This document shows, in pieces, positions 1 through 8,963 of a stretch of DNA of 63,958 nucleotides. The DNA comes from DASXZH01 sp036502005 (lineage in GTDB: Bacteria > Armatimonadota > Fimbriimonadia > Fimbriimonadales > Fimbriimonadaceae): assembly GCA_036502005.1 (NCBI GenBank), contig DASXZH010000024.1:1-63958 (forward strand). The letters run 5' to 3'. The notes beneath the pieces were generated by a model, which did no database searches, was not told the origin of the DNA, and saw nothing but the letters and a program-made list of their open reading frames with translations. The first letter of the stretch is position 1. Each line of letters opens with the position of its first letter. A program made the position numbers and the translations under genes.

Positions 1-626
1 ATTCCTGGCCAGAAAGGGGGATGGGGAACCGGGATGGCAAACGATCTGGGCAGGATGGAACCGCCTCCAAGACATCCTTCTCGGGATCCAACTCATCCTC
101 GGAGAAAAATGTGTATAACGACAAGCCTCTCGGGAGAGGTGAAGGGTCTGAGGGCGCACATGGTTATTCGACATCTTAAAATCCGGCCCTTATTCTTGAG
201 TTCGGATTTTTGATTGGGGCGAGTTAGTCTGCTAGGCGATGTTTCATAACCTGATTCGAAAATGCGTACCTTTACCCCGGAGGGGTTTTAGAGCTAGCCG
301 GCAATTGAGCGCAACGACACTGCCGCTATCGAAAGGGATGTATCGCGCCGACAGCGCTCCCGGAGGTTGGCTTCCTTTAGGAGCCCGATAAATCGGGGGC
401 GGTGTACAAAGGCGAAAGCGGCGATAAATCGCTCGCACTCCAAAGTTCCGCCTGCCCGAAAGCAAGCTTCCGCTCAACCCCTGGCTAAGCTCTGTGATGC
501 CTCCGGCATCGGGAACGGCGGTCGGCAAGCCCTAGCGTTCCCATCTCAGGCTGTTTACTGCTTACCGATTACTGTTTACCGCTTGTTATGTTCTCCGTTC
601 TAATTTCTAGGTTCTAAGTTCTTCCC
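1..626. other. gene-free left end with repeat remnants
   Basis: I see no convincing gene here. Bases 1-240 hold no recognisable element. From about 330 to 445 there is a degraded copy of the palindromic family whose right end reads GCGATAAATCGCTCGCACTCC, and 470-520 carries a copy of the CTCAACCCCTGGCTAAGC-type repeat also seen near 15950 and, inverted, near 22660. A heptad array follows at 552-624. Open frames on both strands are made of repeat sequence and have no ribosome-binding site. Confidence 0.6.
552..624 (+). repeat. degenerate heptad tandem array
   Basis: Ten units follow one another in strict 7-base phase apart from a 3-base join. The first set is TGTTTAC, TGCTTAC, CGATTAC, TGTTTAC, CGCTTGT. 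The second is GTTCTCC, GTTCTAA, TTTCTAG, GTTCTAA, GTTCTTC and ends 3 bases before the stop codon of the minus-strand thioredoxin-like gene. No inverted partner is visible. Confidence 0.7.
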
Positions 627-1670
627 CTACTGATTCATATACTTATCAAGCTTCGCTTGAAAATCTGGGCTGCGAGGATCGATCGTGCCCTGATAGTTGC
701 CCTGTTTGTCGATCACGAACATGGTCGGAATCTCCATGATTCCCAGGCTAGAACTGAACTTGCTGTCCCAGAAATTCCCCTGATAGTACATGGGCCAGGG
801 GATTTGGTTTTTCGCAACAAAATCCTTCAGCTTGTCGAGTCCGTGCTCTGTCGGAGATTGATCAAGGCTGATGCCAAGGATCTCAAGACCCTTTGAATGA
901 TTCTTAGCATAGATATCTTTCACTGTCGGCATTTCGGCGACGCACGGGCCGCACCAGGTTGCCCAGAAGTCCAGCAGCACAACCTTGCCCTTCATAGAAG
1001 CCAGATCGATGTGGCTACCGCCGATGGCGTCATCAAAGCTCAATGGAATTGGCTTGCCCATTAAATCGGTCTGCGCCAAAGCGCCTTTTACCATGCCGAT
1101 ATTCTTATAATCCGGATACTGGGCTACTAGCTCCCGATAAATCTTTGTCCTTTGGTCTTCTGGGATCGAGAACGTCTCCGAGAATAACATGTCAGGAGCG
1201 TAGGATGATTTCGGGTATTTGGCGACGTAAGCGTCAACTGATGGCCCAAGATTTTTCGGATCCAACGCTGAATCCAGCATGACTCGGCTGTACTCAGCCG
1301 CTTCTTTTATAGCGAGCGGAGGGTTATCGGCGAGAGTTTTGTCAATATCCTTTTCCGCATCCTTAACCACCGTGCTATCGTTTCTAGTGCCTGGCTTAAA
1401 CTGCATCCAACGACTCACCATAAGATCCGCTGTTTTGGCATTATCCGGATCGGTTTTGTAGAGTTCCTCGATGAGCTCGTTTTTGTGCGTTTGAAAGGCT
1501 ATAAACTTGGCTTTATACTCATCGCGATAGGCCTGGCCAGTGTCTTTGCTTTTGTCATAGGCGGGGCGTTGAAGAGAGTCAATTTCCGAAACCAGCTTAT
1601 CGCCCTTGGAATTCGCCATGGCGGCTGCTGCGGAAGCAATAACGACGAGAGATAAAGCTAACTTTTGCAT
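627..1670 (-). CDS. exported TlpA-type thioredoxin-like protein
   Basis: Predicted exported thiol-disulfide oxidoreductase of 347 residues. Residues 1-19 form a Sec signal (MQKLALSLVV, then an Ala-rich stretch ending AMA-N). Residues 20-205 are an all-helical region I cannot assign. The C-terminal part from about 210 is a TlpA/AhpC-TSA domain with the redox motif WCGPC near residue 240, the preceding DFWAT strand and a cis-Pro segment EIPTMFVID. Such proteins reduce or isomerise disulfides, or support cytochrome c maturation, outside the cytoplasm; the partner is unknown. It stands alone, with repeats on both sides. The family call is firm, the specific role is not. Confidence 0.85.
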   Translation of the reverse strand: MQKLALSLVVIASAAAAMANSKGDKLVSEIDSLQRPAYDKSKDTGQAYRDEYKAKFIAFQTHKNELIEELYKTDPDNAKTADLMVSRWMQFKPGTRNDSTVVKDAEKDIDKTLADNPPLAIKEAAEYSRVMLDSALDPKNLGPSVDAYVAKYPKSSYAPDMLFSETFSIPEDQRTKIYRELVAQYPDYKNIGMVKGALAQTDLMGKPIPLSFDDAIGGSHIDLASMKGKVVLLDFWATWCGPCVAEMPTVKDIYAKNHSKGLEILGISLDQSPTEHGLDKLKDFVAKNQIPWPMYYQGNFWDSKFSSSLGIMEIPTMFVIDKQGNYQGTIDPRSPDFQAKLDKYMNQ

Positions 1671-1750
1671 AACATTATTATTACGCTAAACGGATGTGTT
1701 GTGTATTGTGTCTCGGGTGTTTTCCATATTGCCGAAGGTTTAGCGCTTTT

Positions 1751-1792
1751 CAAGACTCAAGACTCAAGACTCAAAATTCAAAACTCAAGACA
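1751..1792 (+). repeat. heptad tandem array CAAGACT
   Basis: Six consecutive 7-base units: CAAGACT three times, then CAAAATT, CAAAACT and CAAGACA. It lies just past the 3' end of the glycosidase gene (minus strand). There is no inverted partner close by. Confidence 0.8.
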
Positions 1793-1797
1793 CTCCC

Positions 1798-3006
1798 CTA
1801 AGCTTCATCCAAAACGGTCAAGCTATGGCTTCCAGTGGGCAGGATGTCTCTCCAGTTCTTAATAATTTCTTTGTAAAGGGTGCCAACCGGACGGATGTTG
1901 CGATCAAGGTCGTACAACCCCAGCGGGTTCACGCTCCCTGCTTCGCTTCGCAGTGCTGAATCCCAATCCACCTGGTCCGTAAGGCTGTACCACGTAAAAC
2001 CGATGATAGGAACGCCGTCTTCGCGGAGCCTGAACAGATTTGCCCATTCCTTGCGGAGCCAATCGGGCGCTTTCTCTGCGTCGTTGTAGTTCGTTTCCGT
2101 ATGCATTACGGGTAGCCGATATCTCTCAAAATACTGATGAGTGATCACGTAGTAGCCAAAGATTTCGCCCGCAGGCGTCCAAGAGCCATCTTCTTGCACC
2201 AAATGCTCGTTGGTCACGTAATAGTCGTTGCCCATTACGCAGCGAGTTTTAACGTGGTTATCCCGAAACCAGTCGTACTCGTCCGATGTCATTCCGTTGG
2301 CTAGAAGGTAGCGATACATGGTCACGTTCACGGGCTTGCCGTACGTGAGATCCAAGGAAAGAAACCTGCGCTCGTTGAGTACATTTGCTTTGTAGAGCAC
2401 GTCCGGATGGGTGGCGTGAAAGTATTCGGAAGACTCGCTCTGGATAAAGATCGCGTGGGGCTGCTCTTTAAGGATGGCGTGCATGGCCATTGTGTTGGCT
2501 TTACAAAGATGTTTCAGCGCCGTCACGAATGCTTGGTCAGTGCAAAGCTGCTCATTCCACCAGCCATAAAGCGCCGAGAAAGTTGCGGCAATGAAAATCT
2601 CGTTGACGGGTGTAAAGAACTTTATCCAATTATATCGCTTGGCGAAAGCTTGGGCATACTCCGCGAAAAGCTCGGGCAGCTCAGGATTCTGGAAGTTGCC
2701 GATCCAATCTGGCACACCAAAATGGCAAAGGTCTGCTATCGGGGTGATATTCAAGTGGCGCAAGTGATTGAATGTCTCGTCTGCAAAACTCCAATCGTAG
2801 TGGCCGGGGCCTAGCCAGGTTTTGTAAATTGGGGGGCCATAGCGTAAGAAACGTAGTCCCATTTCTTTAACAAGTTCGAAGTCTTGTCTCCAATGCTTGT
2901 AGTGGCAACATTTGGCCATTTCGTCTACGCGAAACGGTTTGCCATCGGGACCCGTGATAATTGGATAGCTGTTCTCTATCCCTGTGCAAAACATGAACTG
3001 CGACAT
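1798..3006 (-). CDS. GH1-type family glycoside hydrolase
   Basis: Predicted glycosidase of clan GH-A, closest in pattern to GH1 beta-glucosidases, 402 residues against about 450 for classical members. The proton donor is expected at Glu136 (TPVNE) and the nucleophile at Glu304 (MHTETN). The segments ADLCHFGVPDWIGNF and FAKRYNWIKFFTPVNE match the GH1 strand-3 and strand-4 regions. There is no signal peptide, so it should act in the cytoplasm. A GGGAGAGAGC stretch precedes the ATG. The gene lies downstream of aquaporin but behind a strong terminator, so it is probably transcribed separately. Substrate cannot be read from the sequence. Confidence 0.75.
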   Translation of the reverse strand: MSQFMFCTGIENSYPIITGPDGKPFRVDEMAKCCHYKHWRQDFELVKEMGLRFLRYGPPIYKTWLGPGHYDWSFADETFNHLRHLNITPIADLCHFGVPDWIGNFQNPELPELFAEYAQAFAKRYNWIKFFTPVNEIFIAATFSALYGWWNEQLCTDQAFVTALKHLCKANTMAMHAILKEQPHAIFIQSESSEYFHATHPDVLYKANVLNERRFLSLDLTYGKPVNVTMYRYLLANGMTSDEYDWFRDNHVKTRCVMGNDYYVTNEHLVQEDGSWTPAGEIFGYYVITHQYFERYRLPVMHTETNYNDAEKAPDWLRKEWANLFRLREDGVPIIGFTWYSLTDQVDWDSALRSEAGSVNPLGLYDLDRNIRPVGTLYKEIIKNWRDILPTGSHSLTVLDEA

Positions 3007-3102
3007 CTGCGGTGCTCTCTCCCAAGCGCACGATTGGGGAAGCCGACTAAGGCCCGCCCTCTGCGTTCAGATGTATGACAGTGGTTTGATTGGGTTGTGT
3101 TC

Positions 3103-3137
3103 AAAAAAAGGGCGCGAGGTTTGCACCTCGCGCCCTT
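3103..3137 (-). terminator. rho-independent terminator of the aquaporin gene
   Basis: Perfect 13-bp inverted repeat AAGGGCGCGAGGT / ACCTCGCGCCCTT with a TTGC loop. Read on the minus strand it is followed by seven T. It sits 13 bp after the aquaporin stop codon and separates it from the glycosidase gene. Confidence 0.92.
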
Positions 3138-3149
3138 CGTAGCTCTTGG

Positions 3150-3824
3150 CTAAGCTACAAGTTCAGTCGGTGGGGCCGGGATCGGCTCCTTATCGGCAAA
3201 GAAATAGTTATACAGACCGCCGGCTATTCCGCCTCCAATCAGCGGTCCAAAGATATAGACCGCGACATTTGTGAAGTTCCCTTCTGCGATGGCAGGGCCA
3301 AGGAATCGCGCCGGATTGATGGATGAACCGGTTACCGGTCCAAAGCACAAGATGCAGATGGTGATCGTAAGGCCAATAAATAAGCCGCCAACCTTCGGCG
3401 CCCTCTTATCAATCGCCGTTCCATAAACCACCAAGACCAAGAAGAAGGTGCCAATCGCTTCCAGGATGAGGCCCTGAGTGACGTTTATTCCATTCGCAAG
3501 AGCGGGAGTTCCTGTTCCTTTTGCGTCAGGAATGCAGTATTCCAGGAGGAAAGCGCCGGCCGCGGCTCCGGCCACTTGGGCTATCCAGTAAAAGACCATA
3601 TTCATGGTCGAGATCTTGTGGCCTATCCATGCGCCAAAGCTTATTCCGGGGTTGAAATGGCCGCCGCTAATAGCGCCCAAGGCCGATACCATAACGGCAA
3701 TTGCGACACCATGTGCGATTGCCGCTCCTACGAGGCCGCCGGCGTTTGCCATTAAGCTGCCCACACCGATAAAAATCAGGGTGAACGTGCCAATAAACTC
3801 TGCCGCGAGTGCTTTAAAATTCAT
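3150..3824 (-). CDS. MIP family aquaporin / glycerol-type channel
   Basis: Inner-membrane channel of 224 residues with the six-helix MIP fold. The first pore motif is Asn58-Pro59-Gly60 (GGHFNPGISFG) instead of NPA, while the second is canonical, Asn170-Pro171-Ala172-Arg173 (SSINPARFLGP). His57 before the first motif and Arg173 are as in AqpZ-like water channels. Start is the ATG preceded by AGGAGCAAGAAC. The C-terminal tail is short and Pro-rich. Water versus small-solute selectivity cannot be decided. Confidence 0.93.
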   Translation of the reverse strand: MNFKALAAEFIGTFTLIFIGVGSLMANAGGLVGAAIAHGVAIAVMVSALGAISGGHFNPGISFGAWIGHKISTMNMVFYWIAQVAGAAAGAFLLEYCIPDAKGTGTPALANGINVTQGLILEAIGTFFLVLVVYGTAIDKRAPKVGGLFIGLTITICILCFGPVTGSSINPARFLGPAIAEGNFTNVAVYIFGPLIGGGIAGGLYNYFFADKEPIPAPPTELVA

Positions 3825-3880
3825 GTTCTTGCTCCTGTCTTTCAGTTGAGACGGGGTAGAGCCAAGATAAGGCGCTGGGG

Positions 3881-4984
3881 GTGTATTCTCAGTTAATGCC
3901 CTTTACCGAAGCCGAACGTGCGGAAATTCTGGCCAACTGCACGCAGTTTTTAGCCTTTGGCCCGGCCAAGCCCTTTACAGAGAGGATGCGGGAAATTGCC
4001 GATTCGGAGTACGCCAAGGAAAGACAAGATTTCTATGGCTCGGGAGGTATGATGGCACGCCTTGAATCTGGAGATGCGGAGCTGCTAGGCAAAGAAACTG
4101 CCGTTTTTATGCCCAGCGGCACGATGGCGCAGCAAATCGCGCTGCGCATTTGGTGCGACAGGGCGGGAGGCAACACGGTTGCGTTTCATCCGACCGGCCA
4201 TTTGGAGTTGCATGAGCAAGGTGCTTACCGGGAGTTGCACCATCTTAAGGCTATTCTGTTAGGCAAGCCCGACCGGCTTTTAACGCTTGACGACCTAGAG
4301 CATGTTACGGAGAAGATTGACGCGCTCTTAATCGAACTCCCTCAACGCGAGATTGGCGGCCAATTGCCAACCTGGCAAGAACTGGTTGCCATTTGCGATT
4401 TGGCCAAGTCTCGCGGCATAAAGCTGCATATGGACGGCGCTCGGCTCTGGGAATGCGCGCCTTACTATCAGAAATCTTACGCGGAGATTTCGAGTTTGTT
4501 TGATTCCGTTTATGTTTCGTTCTACAAGATTCTGCAGGGACTGCCCGGCGCGATTCTGGCCGGTCCCGCGGATTTGATTGCGGAGTCGCGCATTTGGCTC
4601 CGCCGTCACGGCGGCAACCTTTACACTCTCGCGCCGAACGCAATCGCGGCCAAGATAGGCCTGGAGACTCAGTTGCCTCGCATTCCCGAATATTGCGCTA
4701 AGGCAGCGGAGATCGCGTTGGCTCTACAGGGCGTTGAAGGCCTTGAGGTTGTGCCCAGGAGTCCTCCGACGAACATGATGCACATCCACTTTCACGGGGA
4801 TATGGATCGATTGGAGGAGGCGTTTTGGCAGATCGCCCGTGATGAGCACGTAATGCTTTGCCGAGGCTTACGTGAGACCGAGCCTGGTGTCTGCAAGATG
4901 GAAGTTTCGATTTCTGGACAGGCGTTGGGGTTGGATGTGAACCGGATGCGGGATTTAATGAAGTTAGCGATCACGAAATCGTGA
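3881..4984 (+). CDS. threonine aldolase / beta-eliminating lyase family
   Basis: PLP fold-type I enzyme of 367 residues, likely cleaving threonine (or a related beta-hydroxy amino acid) to glycine and an aldehyde. Visible features are the N-terminal FYGSGGMMARLE substrate loop, FMPSGTMAQQIALR for the cofactor phosphate, KLHMDGARLWE with the Asp that contacts the pyridine nitrogen, and the Schiff-base Lys in SFYKILQGLPGA near residue 213. The start taken is GTG; an in-frame ATG lies 15 bases on. It is divergent from aquaporin. The family covers several substrates. Confidence 0.85.
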   Translation: MYSQLMPFTEAERAEILANCTQFLAFGPAKPFTERMREIADSEYAKERQDFYGSGGMMARLESGDAELLGKETAVFMPSGTMAQQIALRIWCDRAGGNTVAFHPTGHLELHEQGAYRELHHLKAILLGKPDRLLTLDDLEHVTEKIDALLIELPQREIGGQLPTWQELVAICDLAKSRGIKLHMDGARLWECAPYYQKSYAEISSLFDSVYVSFYKILQGLPGAILAGPADLIAESRIWLRRHGGNLYTLAPNAIAAKIGLETQLPRIPEYCAKAAEIALALQGVEGLEVVPRSPPTNMMHIHFHGDMDRLEEAFWQIARDEHVMLCRGLRETEPGVCKMEVSISGQALGLDVNRMRDLMKLAITKS

Positions 4985-5052
4985 GTTTTTTCGAAACTCC
5001 CTGCTAGCGAACCCAGTTAAGTGACGGACTACGATTTGGTATGCGCAAAACT

Positions 5053-5250
5053 AATCACCTGTCTTTGAGGAGAGGTCGCTGAGGAACGAAGCGGGAGAGG
5101 CCGAAAACGCCAACGTTCACGGGCGAAAACCTAATTTAATCTATACAACTGGTTACAGTTCTGCCAGGCTTCACTTGAGTCCTATCAGCCCTCTCCCGGT
5201 TCGCTCGCGGACTCACTTACCGACCTCTCCTCGAGGAGAGATGATTAGTT
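5053..5250. repeat. inverted pair of a GAGAGG/CCTCTC hairpin repeat
   Basis: The left arm (about 5053-5101) and right arm (about 5191-5250) are near reverse complements around CTTTGAGGAGAGGTCG and CGACCTCTCCTCGAGGAG, with internal palindromes. Related arms recur at 9063-9105 and, in the opposite arm order, at 50725-50910. The rest of the 4985-5430 gap has no gene. Confidence 0.75.
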
Positions 5251-5291
5251 TGCGCGTTATTTAGAAATCGGGTCGGGCCTTGCAAAGCTGT

Positions 5292-5407
5292 GGAGTGCTG
5301 GAGCTTGCTCCAGCTAAAACCAGGCAGCTTGCTGCCGAGCATACGCTATATTCGACGGAAGCAAGCTTCCTATGTTTGAGCGGGAGCAAGCTCCACGCAC
5401 TCCAAAG
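5292..5407. repeat. variable-stem palindromic element
   Basis: Begins TGGAGTGCTGG and ends CCACGCACTCCAAAG. Inside are consecutive short hairpins with different stems: GGAGC-TT-GCTCC, GGCAGC-TT-GCTGCC, GGAAGC-AA-GCTTCC and GGAGC-AA-GCTCC. Other copies lie near 330-445, 8993-9050, 17686-17823, 32657-32770, 43047-43175 and 44490-44637. Confidence 0.8.
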
Positions 5408-5430
5408 CCCTGCGGGTCTCAATCACAGGG

Positions 5431-5775
5431 CTATGGATGTGGATTCGCCTCGATCACAACAGCCGTTCCGTAAGCCAAAACCTCGGTCATTCCCTGTGCC
5501 ACCTCGGTGGCATCATAGCGCATGGCAATAACCGCGTTCGCTCCCAAAGAGGAGGCGTGAGAGATCATGATTTCATAGGCTTCGTAGCGAGAATACTCAG
5601 CTAGCTCCGTATAAGCGGAGACGTTGCCGCCCATAAATGACTGCAAGCCCGCCGTAAAATTGCCCAGAGCGGAGGCGCTTCGGACGGTAACTCCGCGTAC
5701 AACCCCCAAGTAGCGCACTACATGAAAGCCATCAAAACCATTTGCCGTCGTCACCCATGCATCTGCTGCGTTCAT
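5431..5775 (-). CDS. YbjQ/UPF0145 family protein
   Basis: Small soluble protein of 114 residues of the YbjQ (heavy-metal-binding domain, DUF74) family, which forms pentameric rings; its cellular role is not established. Recognised from VVRGVTVRSASALGNFTAGLQSFMGG, the EYSRYEAYEIMISHASSLGANAVIAMRYD core and the C-terminal EVLAYGTAVVIE strand. The length is typical. It is divergent from guaB. Confidence 0.88.
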   Translation of the reverse strand: MNAADAWVTTANGFDGFHVVRYLGVVRGVTVRSASALGNFTAGLQSFMGGNVSAYTELAEYSRYEAYEIMISHASSLGANAVIAMRYDATEVAQGMTEVLAYGTAVVIEANPHP

Positions 5776-5832
5776 GGGCCGAGATTACCCACCTCTTATC
5801 TGCCATAATCCATAAGAAAGCAAGGAGCATTC

Positions 5833-7308
5833 ATGGCTTTTCGCGAAGGCTTAAGCTTCGACGACGTACTATTAATTCCAAGAAAAACCACCGTTTTGCC
5901 TAGCGAGGTTGACACCTCGTCCAGATTTCTGGAGGGCATCACTTTGCAGGTTCCAATTGTGTCCGCCCCGATGGACACCGTTACCGATGCCCGGTTAGCA
6001 ATTGCCGTTGCCCGCGAAGGCGGCGTAGGCGTGATCCATCGGAATATGCCGATTGATCAGCAGGCCGAAGAGGTAGATCGTGTAAAAAGGTCGGAGCACG
6101 GCGTTATCACCAACCCGATCAAGTTGGAGCCCGACAAAACGATTGCCGATGCGGTCGCCCTTATGGAGCGATTCCATATTAGCGGCGTTCCCATTGTCGA
6201 TCAGCAGAACAAACTGGTTGGCATTCTCACCAACCGCGATATTCGCTTCGAAATGAACCATCGAAAGGCGGTTACTGAGCGGATGACGAGCAAAAATCTC
6301 ATCACAGCCTCGGTCGGAACTACCCTTGATCGGGCGGAAGAAATGCTGGCGGAGCACCGGATTGAAAAGCTCCCAATCGTAGATGCGGAAGGCCACCTTC
6401 AGGGCCTTATTACGATTAAAGACATTCTAAAAGTCAAACAGCACCCGTTTGCCACCAAGGATTCAAAAGGGCGATTGATTGTGGGCGCCGCGATTGGCGC
6501 TCTTCGGCAGTCTTTTGAGCGAGCAAAGGCCCTGCAAGAAGCGGGAGTTGACTTTATCGTTATCGATGCTGCGCATGGCCACAGTGCGGGCGTTATGGAC
6601 TGCTTGAAAATGCTGAAGAGCAGGCTGCCCGATCTTAAGGTGATAGCCGGCAATGTGGCAACTGCTGAAGGTGTTAAGGATCTGCACGCTTTAGGAGCGG
6701 ATGGTTTAAGGCTTGGCATTGGGGCCGGCTCGATTTGTACAACCCGGGTGGTGGCCGGTATCGGCGTTCCGCAGTTTACGGCTGTTCAAGAGTGCTGTGA
6801 GATTGCCAACGAACTTGGCATTTCCACCATCGCCGATGGCGGCATTCGTAGTTCGGGCGACATTGTTAAGTGCTTGGCGGCAGGAGCTAGCAGCGTCATG
6901 ATGGGCAATATGTTCGCGGGATGCGAAGAGAGCCCAGGCGAAACTGAGATCTACCGAAACCGGGCTTATAAGGTTTACCGGGGCATGGGGTCTATCGCCG
7001 CGATGCGGCAAGGGTCTTCGGATCGTTACTTCCAGGTGAAAGATTCCGGCGCGGTGATCGTTCCCGAGGGTGTGGAAGGACGCGTGCCTTTCAAAGGCGC
7101 GTTGAGCGATACAATCGTGCAACTTGTTGGGGGCCTTCGGCAAGGTATGGGCTACGTCGGCGCGAACACTTTGCAGGAGCTTCGTGAGACGGCTGAGTTT
7201 GTGAAGATTACGAATGCTGGTTTACGAGAGAGCCATCCGCACGATGTGTGGATCACGAAGGAACCGCCCAACTATTCAAGCCCTTATGGGAATACGGACA
7301 GTGATTAG
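5833..7308 (+). CDS. guaB: IMP dehydrogenase
   Basis: Oxidises IMP to XMP with NAD, the committed step of GTP synthesis, in the cytoplasm. The 491 residues hold a TIM barrel interrupted by two CBS domains (about 95-205). The catalytic Cys is near residue 302 in GIGAGSICTTR, where most relatives have GIGPGSICTTR. The mobile flap MGSIAAMRQGSSDRYF and the C-terminal loop are intact. Start ATG has AAGGAGCATTC in front and a CATAAT box about 30 bp upstream. The next gene begins 9 bp after the stop. Confidence 0.97.
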   Translation: MAFREGLSFDDVLLIPRKTTVLPSEVDTSSRFLEGITLQVPIVSAPMDTVTDARLAIAVAREGGVGVIHRNMPIDQQAEEVDRVKRSEHGVITNPIKLEPDKTIADAVALMERFHISGVPIVDQQNKLVGILTNRDIRFEMNHRKAVTERMTSKNLITASVGTTLDRAEEMLAEHRIEKLPIVDAEGHLQGLITIKDILKVKQHPFATKDSKGRLIVGAAIGALRQSFERAKALQEAGVDFIVIDAAHGHSAGVMDCLKMLKSRLPDLKVIAGNVATAEGVKDLHALGADGLRLGIGAGSICTTRVVAGIGVPQFTAVQECCEIANELGISTIADGGIRSSGDIVKCLAAGASSVMMGNMFAGCEESPGETEIYRNRAYKVYRGMGSIAAMRQGSSDRYFQVKDSGAVIVPEGVEGRVPFKGALSDTIVQLVGGLRQGMGYVGANTLQELRETAEFVKITNAGLRESHPHDVWITKEPPNYSSPYGNTDSD

Positions 7309-7316
7309 AAGAGGTT

Positions 7317-7595
7317 ATGCACGCTATACGCATTCCCGAAGGATTGTATACAGAGGTTGCCAAGGCAGCTGCTGCCCGGCATTTATCCATTGAAGACTTT
7401 GTGTTAGAGGCGGTACAGTTGCACATCCGAGACGTTGTTGACAATGCGCCACCGCTTAGGTTATCTGAAGAACAGCTCGCCGCGGTTCGTGAAGGTCAGG
7501 CACAGGTAGAAGCGGGAATGGTGCTAACTATGGACCAAGTAAGGGAAAACCTTGCCAAGCTAAAGGCCGACTACCTGCGAGACAATCCACAATAG
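7317..7595 (+). CDS. small ribbon-helix-helix-like protein
   Basis: Protein of 92 residues, 9 bp behind guaB and so probably co-transcribed. The N-terminal part IRIPEGLYTEVAKAAAARHLSIEDFVLEAV has the strand-helix-helix pattern of Arc/MetJ-type antitoxins and DNA-binding proteins. The C-terminal half is a charged helix (LSEEQLAAVREGQAQVEAG). No toxin partner follows: the next gene is hisS after 114 bp. Function as an orphan antitoxin is inference. Confidence 0.6.
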   Translation: MHAIRIPEGLYTEVAKAAAARHLSIEDFVLEAVQLHIRDVVDNAPPLRLSEEQLAAVREGQAQVEAGMVLTMDQVRENLAKLKADYLRDNPQ

Positions 7596-7709
7596 CTCGA
7601 TTTCGTCGGATGGTCTTTGGGTGAAATGTTTGAAGAGTTAGGCTGATTTTTAGCTTCTAGTGAACCAGCAGCTTAATCACAGAGCCGACTTATAGTTCAA
7701 AATAACGCA

Positions 7710-8963
7710 ATGCCATTTCAAGCCCAACGAGGCACGCAAGACGTGCTGCCAAATCAGTCCCACCGTTGGCAGTGGCTTGAGCATGGATTCCTAAAGCTCT
7801 CTTCCATTTATGGCTACAGAGAGGTTCGGACGCCGGTGTTCGAGGACATTAATCTCTTCGTCCGCACGGCGGGCGAGTCAAGCGACATCGTCACCAAGGA
7901 GATGTACGACTTCGTGGACAAGGGTGGGCGGCACATTGCCCTTAAGCCCGAAGAAACCGCTCCACTTGCGCGCGCGGTGATTGAGCACAATCTGTGCCCA
8001 ACCGGAACAGTTGGCAGGTTCTGTTACATCAGCCCGATCTACCGATATGAACGGCCGCAAAAGGGAAGATTCCGCGAGGCTCACCAAGTTGGGTTGGAGC
8101 TAATCGGCAGCCCGAACGTCGCGGCCGATGTCGAGATCATCGAGATGACGGTGAAGTTTTACGAGATGCTTGGCCTTAAGGGTCTGCGCGTTCTCATCAA
8201 TTCGCTGGGTCGAGATGAGTGCCGTGCGCGTTACCGCGAGGCGATCCTGCAACACTCCGACGAGATGCTGAAATCACAGTCGACCGAATTCCAGGAGCGG
8301 GTTCAAAAGAACCCGTTGAGGCTGCTGGACAGCAAGGTTCCTGATATTCAGATTTTGATGAAGACCGCGCCTAATGTTTTGGAATACCTAGAGGACGAAG
8401 GCAAAGAGAAGTTTGGCCAGATCCAGGAGCTGCTTACAGCAGCGGGAATCTCGTACCAAGTCGAACCGACCCTCGTGCGCGGTCTGGATTACTACACGGA
8501 CACGGTTTTCGAAGTCCAGAGCACGAAGCTTGGAGCGCAAAGCGCTCTCTGCGGAGGCGGCCGTTACGATAACCTTATTAAGGAGTTGGGCGGCCCGGCG
8601 ACTCCAAGCGTGGGCGTTGCCATGGGAATCGAACGGGCACTGATGGTGGCTGAAGAAGAAGGACTGCTTCCTGAAGAACCTTCCCCAACCGTGTTTGTAG
8701 CTTATATGAGTGATGAGACGGGAAGGGAAGCCAAGAAGTTGGTGGGTGAGTTGCGCAACCAGGGCATCTCGGCCCTCATCGATATAGATGGGAAGAGCCT
8801 CAAATCCCAGCTTCGGCAAGCCGATAAGTCGGGTGCGAAACAAGTGATCGTGGTTGGTGAAGATGAGTTGGCGTCGGGCCAGGTCGCCTTGAGGAACTTA
8901 GCAACTAGCGAGCAAAAGCTGATTGGCCGATCCGAAGTCGCTAATCATTTGGGGTCTTCGTGA
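7710..8963 (+). CDS. hisS: histidyl-tRNA synthetase
   Basis: Class II synthetase that charges tRNA-His. All marks are visible over 417 residues: motif 1 near the RGTQDVLPNQ start, motif 2 FCYISPIYRYERPQKGRFREAHQ, the His-specific LVRGLDYYTDTVFEV, motif 3 GVAMGIERALM, and the C-terminal anticodon-binding domain from about 325. A TATAGT box at 7691-7696 lies only 13 bp before the ATG and there is no Shine-Dalgarno sequence, so the mRNA may be nearly leaderless. Confidence 0.97.
   Translation: MPFQAQRGTQDVLPNQSHRWQWLEHGFLKLSSIYGYREVRTPVFEDINLFVRTAGESSDIVTKEMYDFVDKGGRHIALKPEETAPLARAVIEHNLCPTGTVGRFCYISPIYRYERPQKGRFREAHQVGLELIGSPNVAADVEIIEMTVKFYEMLGLKGLRVLINSLGRDECRARYREAILQHSDEMLKSQSTEFQERVQKNPLRLLDSKVPDIQILMKTAPNVLEYLEDEGKEKFGQIQELLTAAGISYQVEPTLVRGLDYYTDTVFEVQSTKLGAQSALCGGGRYDNLIKELGGPATPSVGVAMGIERALMVAEEEGLLPEEPSPTVFVAYMSDETGREAKKLVGELRNQGISALIDIDGKSLKSQLRQADKSGAKQVIVVGEDELASGQVALRNLATSEQKLIGRSEVANHLGSS

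Noticed and set aside
244..528. Possible 94-aa protein on the minus strand
   Set aside because: The frame is made of two dispersed repeat families also found elsewhere in noncoding positions.
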